Of a DNA stretch of 64,000 bases, positions 1-8,571 are shown one piece after another (the first letter of the stretch is position 1; each line of letters begins with the position of its first letter). The notes under the pieces were generated by a model. The model saw only the letters and a list, made by a program, of their open reading frames with translations, did not search any database and was not told the DNA's origin. Source of the DNA: Caulobacter soli (lineage in GTDB: Bacteria; Pseudomonadota; Alphaproteobacteria; Caulobacterales; Caulobacteraceae); NCBI RefSeq assembly GCF_011045195.1, contig NZ_CP049199.1, forward strand, positions 4,075,501 through 4,139,500. Reading direction: 5' to 3'. The position numbers and the translations under genes were made by a program.

Positions 1-302
1 GCGTTGGCGACGCGCGAGCCCTGGGCCCGGGAGAGCAGGACGTTGAGCGCCGAGCGCATGTCGGCGCCGGCTTCCAGAAGGTCCGCCAGGCTGAGCAGGA
101 CCTCGGCGCTTTCCCGGTCCCCGAGGCCGGGGTCGCCGCCGCCGCGGACCTGAGCCGCCGCCGGCCGCAGCTTGAGCGGCGACAAGCCCTGGCGGCGCAG
201 GCGCTCGAAGGCGGCCTGCTCGCTGGGTCCCTGCACCTGGCCGCGCACGCGCTTGCCGTCGGCCCCCAGCGCCACATAGGCGAAGGTCTGGCCGTCAGTC
301 AT
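1..302 (-). CDS. gspF: Type II secretion inner-membrane platform protein GspF, N-terminal part (cut by window edge)
   Basis: Only the first ~100 residues are in the window. The protein starts MTDGQTFAYVALGADGKRVRG, the usual GspF opening in which a short beta segment precedes an Arg/Gln-rich helix (ERLRRQGLSPLKL), followed by the start of the first cytoplasmic T2SSF domain (LLSLADLLEAGADMRSAL). GspF is the polytopic platform protein that links the GspE ATPase to pseudopilus assembly. Its ATG overlaps the end of gspE by 8 bp, so it is the last gene seen of the leftward T2SS operon. The assignment is firm from N-terminal sequence plus position after gspE; the rest of the gene lies to the left. 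Confidence 0.85.
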   Translation of the reverse strand, partial: MTDGQTFAYVALGADGKRVRGQVQGPSEQAAFERLRRQGLSPLKLRPAAAQVRGGGDPGLGDRESAEVLLSLADLLEAGADMRSALNVLLSRAQGSRVAN

Positions 303-1989
303 GGACCGCGCCCATCACTTCCTCCAGCGTGGTCTCGCCGCGCATCGCCTTGTCCAGGCCGTCGGCGGCCATGCTGGCCAGGCCCAAATGGCGGGCCAGG
401 CGTCCGATCTCGGCGGCCGACTGACGATCGGCGATGGCCCTGAGCAGGGCCTCGTCGGTCAGGAAGGCCTCGGCGATCGGCACGCGCCCACGGAAGCCGG
501 CCCCCTTGCAGGCCGGACACCCCTGGGCGCGGAAGATCCGCATCGGCGCGGCCAGGCCTTGGTTGGCGACGAAGCCCAGCTCGGCCTCGGTCGGCGCCGT
601 CGTCTCCCGGCAGTGCGGACACAGACGCCGCACCAACCGCTGGGCCACCGCGCCCCGGAACGCCGCCGCCAGCTGATACGGCTCCACGCCCATGTCCAGC
701 AGACGAGGCAACACCGCCAGGGCGTCGTTGGCGTGGATCGAGGCCAGGACCAGATGGCCGGTCATGGCCGCCTGGATGGCCACGGCCGCCGTCTCCGGAT
801 CGCGAATTTCCCCCACCAGGATGACATCCGGGTCCTGGCGCAGGAACGAGCGCAGGGCGGCGGCGAAGGTCAGGCCCAGTTGCGGGGCGACCTGGGTCTG
901 GGAGACGTGATCGAAATGGTATTCGACCGGGTCCTCGGCGCTCAACACCTTCTTGGGCGAGCCGGTGAAGGTTTCCAGCAGGGCGTAGAGCGTGGTCGTC
1001 TTGCCGCTGCCGGTGGGGCCGGTGACCAGGAAGATGCCGTGCGGCGCGCGGCCGGCCTGGCGCAGCACCTCGGTCACGTCCCGCGCCAGGCCCAGGCCGT
1101 CGAGTTCGAGCGGGACAGCGCTGCGGTCGAGAATCCGCAGCACGGCGGCCTCGCCGAACACCGTCGGGGCCGTGGCCACCCGGACATCGACCGACTTGCC
1201 GCCGATCACGAACGAGGTGCGCCCGTCCTGCGGCAGGCGTCGTTCGCCCAGGTTGAGGTTGGCGATCACCTTGATCCGCGACACCGCCGGCGCGGCCATG
1301 TCGGCGGCCACCACACGGTAGTCGACCATCCGCCCGTCCACCCGCAGTCGGACGCGCAGGTCGTGGCGGCGGGGTTCGAAATGGATGTCGGACGCGCCCA
1401 GGGCGATGGCCTCCTCGAACGCTTCGGCCACCAGACGCGCGCCGCCGCCCTCTACCGCGCCATCCGAAACTTGGTCGATCTCGCGGGCCAGGCGACGCTC
1501 GTCCACCGCCTCAGCCGGCGCGGCGCCCTCGGGGCCGTGGCGCTCATCGAAAGCTCGCCGCCACTCGGCGGGACGCGCGGCCAGCACGCTGACCGGACGA
1601 TTGGCCGCGAAGACGAGGCCGGCCAGAGCCTCGTCGTCCAAGGGATCGCAGGCGGCACAGACCAGGGCCGGGCCGCTCGCGTCGATCGGCAACAGGCGGG
1701 CGCGGCGTAGGAAGTCGGTGGTGACGCCCAGGCTGGCGATCTCGACGGTCACGGGTTGGCGACGCGGCTCCCAGATCTCGCAACCCGCCGCCTGGGCGTA
1801 GGCGTTGGTCAGATCCTCGTCCGACAGCACGCCCAGCTGGTTCAGCACCTGCTCGACCGGCTGGCCCGTGCGCACGGCGACCAGTTCGGCCCGGGACAGG
1901 GCGGCGGTCTCGACAAGGTCGCGCTCGATCAGGTCCTCGAGCAGGCGCGCGCGCGCCTCGGCGCGCGAAGGGCTACGGACCGGCGTCAT
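295..1989 (-). CDS. gspE: Type II secretion ATPase GspE
   Basis: A 564-residue hexameric AAA+-like ATPase that powers pseudopilus extension on the cytoplasmic face. Visible parts: an N-terminal N1E/MshEN-like domain (residues ~1-150), an Asp-box region around ASDIHFEPR, Walker A GPTGSGKTTT near residues 322-331, the His/Walker B stretch DPDVILVGEIRD, and a tetra-cysteine zinc loop (CPHC near 457, CPAC near 489) typical of GspE/PilB. I chose the ATG at 1989 because it overlaps the stop of gspO by 4 bp (ATGA) and the sequence upstream of it in the same frame is an out-of-frame reading of gspO. It is translationally coupled to gspF downstream. Confidence 0.95.
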   Translation of the reverse strand: MTPVRSPSRAEARARLLEDLIERDLVETAALSRAELVAVRTGQPVEQVLNQLGVLSDEDLTNAYAQAAGCEIWEPRRQPVTVEIASLGVTTDFLRRARLLPIDASGPALVCAACDPLDDEALAGLVFAANRPVSVLAARPAEWRRAFDERHGPEGAAPAEAVDERRLAREIDQVSDGAVEGGGARLVAEAFEEAIALGASDIHFEPRRHDLRVRLRVDGRMVDYRVVAADMAAPAVSRIKVIANLNLGERRLPQDGRTSFVIGGKSVDVRVATAPTVFGEAAVLRILDRSAVPLELDGLGLARDVTEVLRQAGRAPHGIFLVTGPTGSGKTTTLYALLETFTGSPKKVLSAEDPVEYHFDHVSQTQVAPQLGLTFAAALRSFLRQDPDVILVGEIRDPETAAVAIQAAMTGHLVLASIHANDALAVLPRLLDMGVEPYQLAAAFRGAVAQRLVRRLCPHCRETTAPTEAELGFVANQGLAAPMRIFRAQGCPACKGAGFRGRVPIAEAFLTDEALLRAIADRQSAAEIGRLARHLGLASMAADGLDKAMRGETTLEEVMGAVHD

Positions 1990-2729
1990 GGGATCAGGTC
2001 TCCGAACAGGCCCGCCTGCAGGGCTAGGCCGACCACCCAGCCGCTGGCCGCCAGGACGGGTCCGAAGGCGATTCTGCCGTCGGCGGGCTTGGCCACGCGG
2101 ACCTGGAGAAGGCCGAACAGGCCAGCCAGCGCCACGGCCCAGGGCGTCGCCGCGCCCAGCCATAGGGCCAGGGCGATGGCCAGTTTGACGTCTCCCAGAC
2201 CCAGGCCGGGATCACCTCGCCGGGCGGCGAAACCTCGACGTAGCAGAAGCAGGGCGCCGCCCGTCAGGACGCCCGCGACAAGGCCGGCCAGCACGGCTTC
2301 GGGTCCCCGCAACAGCGAAAGACCAACGCCCAGGATCGCCACGGCCAGACTGGCCAAATCTGGCAACCGGCGCACGACGGCGTCGGCGGCCGCGGCGGCG
2401 ATCAACACCAAGCCAAGCGCGGCGGCCGCCAGCGCCGACCCGATCGGCAAGGTCGCGACACTGACCATCGCCAGTACGGCGCCCAGGACCTCGCCAACGA
2501 AGTGTCCCCGATGGATCGGCGCGCGACAACACGCGCAAGCCCCGCCCAACCGCACGTAGGAGACGATCGGGACGGTGGCGCCATATCCCAGAGGCGTGGC
2601 GCAACCGTCGCAACGCGAGCGCCCGCTCAGCGCCTGCTCGCCTCGCGCCCAGCGCAAACCAGCCGTGACGGCGAAGCTGCCGACGACCGCCCCTACGGGC
2701 AGAGCCAGAATGGCGCCCAGCAGGTTCAT
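1986..2729 (-). CDS. gspO: Prepilin leader peptidase / N-methyltransferase GspO
   Basis: Polytopic inner-membrane aspartyl protease of 247 residues that cleaves and N-methylates the pseudopilins encoded in the same operon. It keeps both cytoplasmic CXXC pairs of the bifunctional type (C40/C43 and C65/C68) and both catalytic aspartate sites: DAVVRRLPD and the GxGD motif in LGLGDVKL. About seven or eight hydrophobic segments are apparent. It overlaps gspE by 4 bp and gspG by 4 bp. Having a dedicated peptidase inside the cluster means the locus can mature its own pseudopilins without a separate pilD. Confidence 0.93.
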   Translation of the reverse strand: MNLLGAILALPVGAVVGSFAVTAGLRWARGEQALSGRSRCDGCATPLGYGATVPIVSYVRLGGACACCRAPIHRGHFVGEVLGAVLAMVSVATLPIGSALAAAALGLVLIAAAAADAVVRRLPDLASLAVAILGVGLSLLRGPEAVLAGLVAGVLTGGALLLLRRGFAARRGDPGLGLGDVKLAIALALWLGAATPWAVALAGLFGLLQVRVAKPADGRIAFGPVLAASGWVVGLALQAGLFGDLIP

Positions 2730-3181
2730 TTCGGCGCGACCAGATCGCGTTTGGTCCCCGATCCACCGACCTTGCGGTCGGAGCCGAGACTGACGACTTT
2801 GAAATCCCCGTCATCGTCGACGACGCGATAGAGGATGTCGTTGGTCCACGGATCCTTCAGGTTGGCGGCCGATTTCAGATAGGGACCGGTCCAGCCCTCG
2901 ACGTCAGCCGGCTCGGTGATCAGCACCTTGAGTCCTTCGCCGGCCGTTGGGTAGCGGCCGGTGTCAGAGTGGAACATCTCGACGGCGGCGGCCACCGACT
3001 CCAGCTGCAGCTGGGCGGATTTCACACGGGCGCGCCCCAGCTGCCCCATCAGGTTTGGCGTCAGCACCGCGGCAATCAGGCCGATGATCGCGATGACCAC
3101 CAGCATCTCGGTCAGGGTGTAGCCGGCGTCCCGTCCGTTCCGCTCTCGCCCGTCGTTGGAGGCTCGATGGTCTTGTCGCAT
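2726..3181 (-). CDS. gspG: Major pseudopilin GspG
   Basis: About 151 residues with a class-III leader: a charged N-terminus ending in G, then YTLTEMLVVIAIIGLIAAVL with Glu at +5. The C-terminal half carries the GspG signature GEGLKVL...GPYLKS...DPWTNDILYR and a DDDGDFKVVSLGSD calcium-loop-like end, which is diagnostic for GspG as opposed to the minor pseudopilins. I chose the ATG at 3181 because GGGGAAAGG lies about 8 bases upstream; a longer in-frame reading begins at 3220. It overlaps the end of the gspK-like gene by 70 bp and the gspO start by 4 bp. Confidence 0.93.
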   Translation of the reverse strand: MRQDHRASNDGRERNGRDAGYTLTEMLVVIAIIGLIAAVLTPNLMGQLGRARVKSAQLQLESVAAAVEMFHSDTGRYPTAGEGLKVLITEPADVEGWTGPYLKSAANLKDPWTNDILYRVVDDDGDFKVVSLGSDRKVGGSGTKRDLVAPK

Positions 3182-3870
3182 GTCACGCCTTTCCCCACGC
3201 CTCGTCCGAAGCGTCGCCATATCACCGCGCTGGGTTTCTCGGCCCGCCCGATCAATCTCACAATCCGCTCGTCCATCCAGCCATCTTCAGTGCTGGCGCG
3301 AATTCGCCAGACCTGACCCGCGCGCGCCCCGCCCGGTTCCTCAACCGGTTGGCGGGTCCCGCCGAGGCTGACGACCTTGGCCGCCCCCCAGGGCGAGATG
3401 GCGCTGGCCGCGCAAGCGCGCCAGCCACGTCCATCGTCCGCCGCCTGGATCTGGTCCGGCGCCGCAGTCTTCGCCTCCAGCCCAGCCAACCGCTGACGAG
3501 CCCCGCCCGGATCGACCGCGCCCAGGCCGATCAATGTCTTGTCGTCCAAGTCACTCGCCAGAGCCAGTCGCAGCTTGGGCGCCTCGGCCTCGGCCAATAG
3601 CGAAACCTCCCTGACGTCGAGCCCGCCGACGCTCCAGGCCAGCCGCCCCGGGCCAGACCCGTTCAGAAGCTTGGTCGCCGCCAGCATCTGCGCGCCGGAC
3701 AAGGCGTACTCGGCCTGACTGCGTCGATAGTCAGCCCGCGCCAGCTTCAGGGCGGCGACGCCGCGCATGACCAGGGCCGCCGCCAGGATCGCGATGGCCA
3801 GGCTGACCGCCAGGGCCGCGGCCGTGGCGTAGCCCCCGTCGCCCTGGTCCTCAGCGCGGCAGCAGGCCAC
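3112..3870 (-). CDS. gspK: GspK-like minor pseudopilin
   Basis: 252 residues beginning MACCRAEDQGDGG then a single hydrophobic helix (YATAAALAVSLAIAILAAALVM). The glycine before the helix could be the prepilin peptidase site, but there is no Glu at +5, which is a GspK trait. The body is shorter than a typical GspK (about 300 or more residues) yet contains the GspK-like stretch LASDLDDKTLIGLGAVDPGGARQRLAGLEAK and a C-terminal strand-rich end. It overlaps gspD by 20 bp and gspG by 70 bp. GspK normally caps the pseudopilus tip with GspI and GspJ, both of which are in this operon. Identification is from position plus the missing Glu5, so moderate. Confidence 0.7.
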   Translation of the reverse strand: MACCRAEDQGDGGYATAAALAVSLAIAILAAALVMRGVAALKLARADYRRSQAEYALSGAQMLAATKLLNGSGPGRLAWSVGGLDVREVSLLAEAEAPKLRLALASDLDDKTLIGLGAVDPGGARQRLAGLEAKTAAPDQIQAADDGRGWRACAASAISPWGAAKVVSLGGTRQPVEEPGGARAGQVWRIRASTEDGWMDERIVRLIGRAEKPSAVIWRRFGRGVGKGVTCDKTIEPPTTGESGTDGTPATP

Positions 3871-5812
3871 GGCTCTCGATCTCGCGCATGTCGGCCAGCA
3901 GATCGCGCGTCATCAGGCTGGAGGCGGCCGGATCGCGCATGATCTTGACGGTCAACAACACCACCAGTTCGGTGCGCGCCCCCTCCTTCGACTTGGACTT
4001 GAAGAGGTTGCCTAGCACCTTGACGTCCTTGAGGCCCGGCACGCCGCTGTTGGAGTCGGTGCTACGATGGCTGATAAGTCCGCCCAGAGCGACGACCGCG
4101 CCATCCTGAAGCACCAGGGTGCTGGACAACTTGCGCTGCTGGATGGTCGGAGAGTCGATGCCCGAGGTCACGGTCTTGGACACGCCGCTGACCTCCTGGG
4201 CGATATCCACCACCACCTTGTCGTCACCGCTGATCCTGGGCGTGACCTCGAGGATCACGCCGGTGTCGCGGTAATCCACCGTATTGACGATGGCCGGCGT
4301 AGACGTGGTGGTGTTGGTGGCCGTCTGGGTGACGATCGGAACCTGGTCGCCGATCTGCAGACGGGCCTTGTGGTTGTCCAGAGTGATCAGCTTGGGCGCG
4401 GAGACCACGTCAATGGTCGTGCGCGAGCCTAGGGCGTTGATGGCCGCGTCGATATCACCGCCCAAATAGGTGATCGAGAAGCCCGGGAATTTGGGGCCGA
4501 CCACGCCGTTGTCGGTGTAGACCGAATTACCCCCCAGCTTGCCGCTATCGCTCACCGCCGACCAGTCGACGCCGAAACGGAAGTCGTTGGTCAGGCTGAC
4601 CTCGATGATCGAGGCCTCGATCATCACCTGGGCAGGCGGGCGATCGATCTCGGCCAGGGTCTGTAGCAGGCTCATCCAGCGCGCGGCCGGAGCACGGACG
4701 ATCAGGGTGTTGCTGTCACGGTCGACGCCGATGCGCACCCCATCCTCCAGCTTCTGATCGCTCGAGCCTTCGCTGTCGTTCCCGCCGCCGGATTTCGCGC
4801 CACCGTCATCCTTGACGGATGCGGCGGAGTCCACGGCTTGGGAGACATCGCGGCCAGCGGAGCGGTCGATGGTCTCGCCGCCATTCCCGCTACCGGTCCC
4901 CAGGACTTGTGACAGGGTCCGGGCCAAGGAAGCGGCCGAGGCGCTGCGGGGGCGATAGACGTAGAGCTGGGTGGAGAGATCGCGCGAAGGGGTGTCCAGG
5001 CGAGCGATCCAACCGGCCACCTCGTTCATCGCCGTCTCGGTGCGGGCCGAAACGATCAGTCCGTTCAGTCGGCTCAGCGGCGACACCGAAACGCCCTGCA
5101 CGCCGGCGGTGGCCAGGATCTTGGCCAGATCAGTCGCTACCGCGCCCGCCGAGGCTTGGCGCAGATCGAACCAGCGGATGCGCGCACCCTCGAAGACGTT
5201 GCGGTCCAAGACCTTGATGGTCTCCAGCAGCGACTGCACCTCCGTACCCGATCCGCCCAGAACGATCAGGCCCAGCTTATCGTTTGAATAGAGCACCGCC
5301 TTGGAGCCGGTCATCGCCTCCAGCGCCTTGGCCACTTCGGTGGGGGCGGAGAACGACAACGGCACGGCCACGATATCATAACCGCCGCGCCGCGCGCCGC
5401 TGAGCGCGCTGGGATCGCGCAACGCCGCTGACGAGCGGGCCTTGTCGCGCGGCGCCAGCACCAGGCTGTCGCCCTGGCGCAGCAGAGCGACATCGTTGAC
5501 CGCCAAGGCCGCCTCGAAAGCTTCGAGAAGCTGGGCGCGGGTCAGCCGCCGGTCGATCCGGAACGACACCTTGCCGGTGACGCCGGGATCGACCGTGTAG
5601 GGCACGCCCAGGGCGTTGCCGAGAATCTCCTCGGCCACCTGAGCGATGTCGGCGTCGCGAAAGGCGAAGGTGAACGATTCCGCACGCTCGGCCGCCGCCG
5701 CGGGCGCTGCCCTCGCCGACCCCGAGCCCGCCATGGGAAGGATCAGGCAGGTCCCGCTGAGGACGAGGCAGAGCATGCGCTTGAACGTCATGAAAAGCTT
5801 CACTTGAGACAC
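3851..5812 (-). CDS. gspD: Type II secretion outer-membrane secretin GspD
   Basis: 653 residues. A signal peptide (MTFKRMLCLVLSGTCLILPMAG...ARA) is followed by an N0/STN-like domain (FTFAFRDADIAQVAEEILG), N1-N3 domains (roughly 130-350, with a Ser/Gly/Asp-rich insert near 310-350), and the secretin domain with the hallmark VPIVTQTATNTTT and VALGGLISHRSTDSNSGVPGLKDVKVLGNLFK. It forms the outer-membrane channel. The longest reading starts with GTG at 5812 just after the stop of the gspC-like gene; an ATG at 5791 directly before MTFKRMLC is an equally good start and gives a more canonical signal peptide. Confidence 0.95.
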   Translation of the reverse strand: MSQVKLFMTFKRMLCLVLSGTCLILPMAGSGSARAAPAAAAERAESFTFAFRDADIAQVAEEILGNALGVPYTVDPGVTGKVSFRIDRRLTRAQLLEAFEAALAVNDVALLRQGDSLVLAPRDKARSSAALRDPSALSGARRGGYDIVAVPLSFSAPTEVAKALEAMTGSKAVLYSNDKLGLIVLGGSGTEVQSLLETIKVLDRNVFEGARIRWFDLRQASAGAVATDLAKILATAGVQGVSVSPLSRLNGLIVSARTETAMNEVAGWIARLDTPSRDLSTQLYVYRPRSASAASLARTLSQVLGTGSGNGGETIDRSAGRDVSQAVDSAASVKDDGGAKSGGGNDSEGSSDQKLEDGVRIGVDRDSNTLIVRAPAARWMSLLQTLAEIDRPPAQVMIEASIIEVSLTNDFRFGVDWSAVSDSGKLGGNSVYTDNGVVGPKFPGFSITYLGGDIDAAINALGSRTTIDVVSAPKLITLDNHKARLQIGDQVPIVTQTATNTTTSTPAIVNTVDYRDTGVILEVTPRISGDDKVVVDIAQEVSGVSKTVTSGIDSPTIQQRKLSSTLVLQDGAVVALGGLISHRSTDSNSGVPGLKDVKVLGNLFKSKSKEGARTELVVLLTVKIMRDPAASSLMTRDLLADMREIESRGLLPR

Positions 5813-5815
5813 GTC

Positions 5816-6373
5816 TTATCCGCCAAAGCCGGGCGCGCTGGCGGGCGGCGGGGGCGACCTGAAGCCGGGCGGCGGCAAGTCGCCCGACATGGACATCGGC
5901 ATCGCGGACGAGGCGCTATTGCTGGCGATCGGCCCTCCCGGGGCGACGGGCGTGGCTTCGCCGATCCGCAAGGTCCGCACGCCCAGCGGCAGGTCCAGCG
6001 CGGCCCGGCCGGACCCGACGTCGCGCAGCACCACGCCGTCGCGGCTCTCGCCCAGGGCCAGCCAGGCCGGAGGCTTACCGTCGATGGCCAGCAGGGCGGC
6101 TGCGCGTCCCGGCATGCGCGACACGCCCAGCATCGCCACCGCCGGATCGCGCACAGCGTTGGGACCGGTGGAGAGGGCGAACAATGGAGGACCCGACAGC
6201 GACGGCGGGTCGCTCTCCAGACCGCGTTTCGCGCTAAAGACATGCAGGGCGGCCAGGCGATCCTGCGCCGGAGCCAGAACATCCTGCCGGCCAGCGGCCA
6301 GCCAGGCGGTCGCGCCCAGTGCCAGCCCCACCCCGGCGCAGATCGGGATCAAAGGCGCGCGGAGGTCGAGCAA
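5816..6373 (-). CDS. gspC: GspC-like periplasmic HR-domain protein
   Basis: 185 residues: one N-terminal membrane helix (LIPICAGVGLALGATAWLAAG), a linker, an HR-like beta domain (AMLGVSRMPGRAAALLAIDGKPPAWLALGE..GVVLRDVGSGRAALDL), then a Pro/Ser/Gly tail. The HR domain of GspC contacts the N0 domain of GspD, and this gene sits directly before gspD. There is no PDZ domain, so it is a minimal GspC; a GspN-type assignment cannot be excluded. The start is TTG, overlapping gspM by 25 bp, with AGGA about 9 bases upstream. Confidence 0.68.
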   Translation of the reverse strand: MLDLRAPLIPICAGVGLALGATAWLAAGRQDVLAPAQDRLAALHVFSAKRGLESDPPSLSGPPLFALSTGPNAVRDPAVAMLGVSRMPGRAAALLAIDGKPPAWLALGESRDGVVLRDVGSGRAALDLPLGVRTLRIGEATPVAPGGPIASNSASSAMPMSMSGDLPPPGFRSPPPPASAPGFGG

Positions 6374-6864
6374 TAGAAGTGTCCTGAAAACCGAAGGGAG
6401 ACAGCCGAGGTCTTGGAGACCAGATCGACCGAGTCGGCGAAAAGGATCGGCCGCGCCGCGTCCAGGCTTCGCAGCAGAGCCGTGGCGTCCTCGTAGGACC
6501 CCACGGTCTCGAAGCGGAAATTGACGACCAGAAGGCTGTCGCCGACCGGCGTGGAGGGCGAAAACGCGATCGTGGCCAACTTGGCTTGGCCAAGACCGCC
6601 GCGCAGCTTCTGCTCGACGATCCCCACGCCGCGCCCGACGCCCTCCCGGCAGAGCGCGCCGCGCGGATAGGCCGGGCCGCCGGCGTCGGCGCGTTGCAGG
6701 GTCTCGATGCGCTCGAGCTTTCGGTCCAGTTCCGCCAATCGCGCCGCGCGATCGTCAGGGCGGGCCAAGGCCGACAGACCCGTGGCCGTGGCGATGGCCA
6801 TGGCGCCGCCGATCATCGCCGCGGCGACCGCCAAGCCCGGACCGCCAGCGCGTTCGCGGCTCAT
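6349..6864 (-). CDS. gspM: GspM-like inner-membrane T2SS protein
   Basis: 171 residues with one hydrophobic segment near the N-terminus (GLAVAAAMIGGAMAIATATGL), a short coiled-coil-like helix (RAARLAELDRKLERIETL) and a ferredoxin-like periplasmic end (LLVVNFRFETVGSYEDATALLRSL). This is the architecture of GspM, the GspL partner in the T2SS platform. The ATG at 6864 overlaps the gspL stop by 4 bp. Sequence similarity to canonical GspM is weak by eye; topology and operon position carry the call. Confidence 0.72.
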   Translation of the reverse strand: MSRERAGGPGLAVAAAMIGGAMAIATATGLSALARPDDRAARLAELDRKLERIETLQRADAGGPAYPRGALCREGVGRGVGIVEQKLRGGLGQAKLATIAFSPSTPVGDSLLVVNFRFETVGSYEDATALLRSLDAARPILFADSVDLVSKTSAVSLRFSGHFYCSTSARL

Positions 6865-7640
6865 CGTCCGGCCTCCTCGGGCTCGATCCGCCATGTGGTC
6901 GCCCCCACGCGGGTGACCGTGCGATGGAGATCGATGAACGGCGAAGTCTCGCCGCGCGCCTCGACCTGGCTTACGCCGTGATCCCAGCGCCAGGTTTCGA
7001 TGCGAGCGTCGGGACCGCGCGCCGCCATCGCCCAGGCCAAATCCGTCAGCGGCGACGAGACCCGATCCTCCGGCGATGCGGCGACCAGCGCCGCCGACTG
7101 CCGGCGAACCAGCTGGCTCGCCTCGGCGCGCTGCAGCTTCACCGCTGCGTCGTGCTCCAGCGTCGCCAGCTGTTCCTCGCCTTGAGCGCGGGCCAGCAAG
7201 GCCCCGGCGACCGACACGACCAGCAGGGCCGCGACGCCCGCCGCCGCGACGCCGACCAGCAGCGCGCGTCTCGCCCGGCGCGCCTGGGCCTCTGGCGGCT
7301 CGAACACCACCTGCGCCCGCCGGCCTTCAACTTCGACGTCCGCCTCGAACCGTTCCTGAATTTCCGAAACGCGCACATAGCAAGCGGCGAACAGGGCGCT
7401 CTGGTTGGAACGCCAGGGCGTCAGGCGCTTGAGTTGCAGGTGCACCTGATCCATCGGCAGCGGCGCTTCATGGCGCGCCGCCAACTGGGCGCCATGCCGC
7501 TGCTCCCACGGCCAACCGGCCGGCGCCTGGATCGCGCGGGTGAACACACGCGGCGGCGCGGCGGGAGCCTCGTCAAAGGCGATGTCGGTCACGGCTTCGC
7601 CGTCCGCCTCGACCAGGCGCAGATCCAGGGGCGTCCTCAT
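6861..7640 (-). CDS. gspL: GspL-like inner-membrane T2SS protein
   Basis: 259 residues. An N-terminal cytoplasmic half (MRTPLDLRLVEADGEAV...) precedes one membrane helix (LLVGVAAAGVAALLVVSVAGALLA, about residues 140-165) and a periplasmic domain with a heptad-rich start (EEQLATLEHDAAVKLQRAEASQLVRRQ). GspL anchors GspE to the membrane via its cytoplasmic domain and pairs with GspM. The cytoplasmic part is only ~140 residues, shorter than the ASKHA-like domain of classical GspL, so this is a reduced version. ATG at 7640 overlaps gspJ by 4 bp; earlier in-frame sequence is a shadow of gspJ. Confidence 0.72.
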   Translation of the reverse strand: MRTPLDLRLVEADGEAVTDIAFDEAPAAPPRVFTRAIQAPAGWPWEQRHGAQLAARHEAPLPMDQVHLQLKRLTPWRSNQSALFAACYVRVSEIQERFEADVEVEGRRAQVVFEPPEAQARRARRALLVGVAAAGVAALLVVSVAGALLARAQGEEQLATLEHDAAVKLQRAEASQLVRRQSAALVAASPEDRVSSPLTDLAWAMAARGPDARIETWRWDHGVSQVEARGETSPFIDLHRTVTRVGATTWRIEPEEAGR

Positions 7641-8194
7641 GGCGTCTTGATCCTGCAGGCCCCGGCGATGGCGTCGAACTGGCAATCGCGGGGCTCGAAG
7701 GCCCAGACTCGCGCCACCGCCAGCGGCCGAGCCGGCTTCGCAGCGGACAGCAGAATGGCCCGCGGCGCAGCGTCCTGGACATCTTCCCCCGTCGTGGCGG
7801 CTGGCGGCCAGGCCGCGACCGCGCCACGGCGGTCCAGATAGCTGAACCGCACATCCGGCTGACGAAGACGGACGCGTCGCGATCCCGACCGCCCTTGAAG
7901 GACGAGGACGGTGCGCCGCCGGTCGGCTTCCAGCCGAACGGTACAGGTCGTCGTCCCGCACGTCGCCGAAAGACCGCGATCGTCGCCGCTTAAGGTCTCG
8001 ACGTCCTGCTCGGCCAGCCATGTGGTCAGGGCGCGATCAGCCGCGCGATCATCGACCAGGCGTGTGGAAATGCGGGTCGAGGTCAATTGCTGGCGAGCGA
8101 TCAGGCTGGCGACCAGGCCCAGCCCGCCCATGGCCATGCCGAGGATCGCCAGGGCCGCCAGCATCTCGGCCAGGGTGTAGCCGTCGTCGGTCAT
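7637..8194 (-). CDS. gspJ: Minor pseudopilin GspJ
   Basis: 185 residues opening MTDDG|YTLAEMLAALAILGMAM, a clean prepilin site with Glu at +5. The body fits GspJ: RQQLTSTRISTRLVDDRAADRALTTWLAEQDVETLSG, a CGTTTCTVRLEADRRR strand pair and ...RRVRLRQPDVRFSYLDRRG. GspJ is part of the pseudopilus tip with GspI and GspK. The gene is coupled by 4-bp overlaps to gspI upstream and gspL downstream. Confidence 0.85.
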   Translation of the reverse strand: MTDDGYTLAEMLAALAILGMAMGGLGLVASLIARQQLTSTRISTRLVDDRAADRALTTWLAEQDVETLSGDDRGLSATCGTTTCTVRLEADRRRTVLVLQGRSGSRRVRLRQPDVRFSYLDRRGAVAAWPPAATTGEDVQDAAPRAILLSAAKPARPLAVARVWAFEPRDCQFDAIAGACRIKTP

Positions 8195-8571
8195 CCGACC
8201 GTCTCGGGCAGGCAGGTGTCGACGGTGGCGATGCGATAGATACGACCGCTGGCGGCCTTGGCCGAAGCGGTGCGCACGCAGGGTGTCGCCCGGTGAGGCG
8301 ACGTATCGCCAGCCACATGGGCTTCGACCCGCCAGTCGAGGCCCTGGTCGTGGCCGCTCCAGACGCCGGCTTCGCCAGTGGTGCTTTCCAGGCGTTCGCG
8401 CAGCAGCAGTTCGGCGTCGCGGGTCTCGCCGGCCGAGCGGCTGGCACGCGCCCCGACCTGGACCGCCATCAGCGACAAGGCCAGGCTCGACGACAGGATG
8501 GTGACGGCCACCAGGGCGTCAACGGCCGCGAAGCCCTCCTGGCCCCGGATCGGACCTGGTTCCTGACGCAT
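8191..8571 (-). CDS. gspI: Minor pseudopilin GspI-like, first gene of the T2SS operon
   Basis: 126 residues. The leader ends RGQEG and the helix follows as FAAVDALVAVTILSSSLALSL. The residue at +5 is Asp, not the near-universal Glu, which is conservative but unusual. The body (ERLESTTGEAGVWSGHDQGLDWRVEAHV) resembles GspI, and the place before gspJ agrees. I chose the ATG at 8571, with GGAGTGGGG just upstream; a GTG at 8580 is also in frame. Two cysteines near the C-terminus (PCVRT, DTCLPE) could pair in the periplasm. Confidence 0.72.
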   Translation of the reverse strand: MRQEPGPIRGQEGFAAVDALVAVTILSSSLALSLMAVQVGARASRSAGETRDAELLLRERLESTTGEAGVWSGHDQGLDWRVEAHVAGDTSPHRATPCVRTASAKAASGRIYRIATVDTCLPETVG

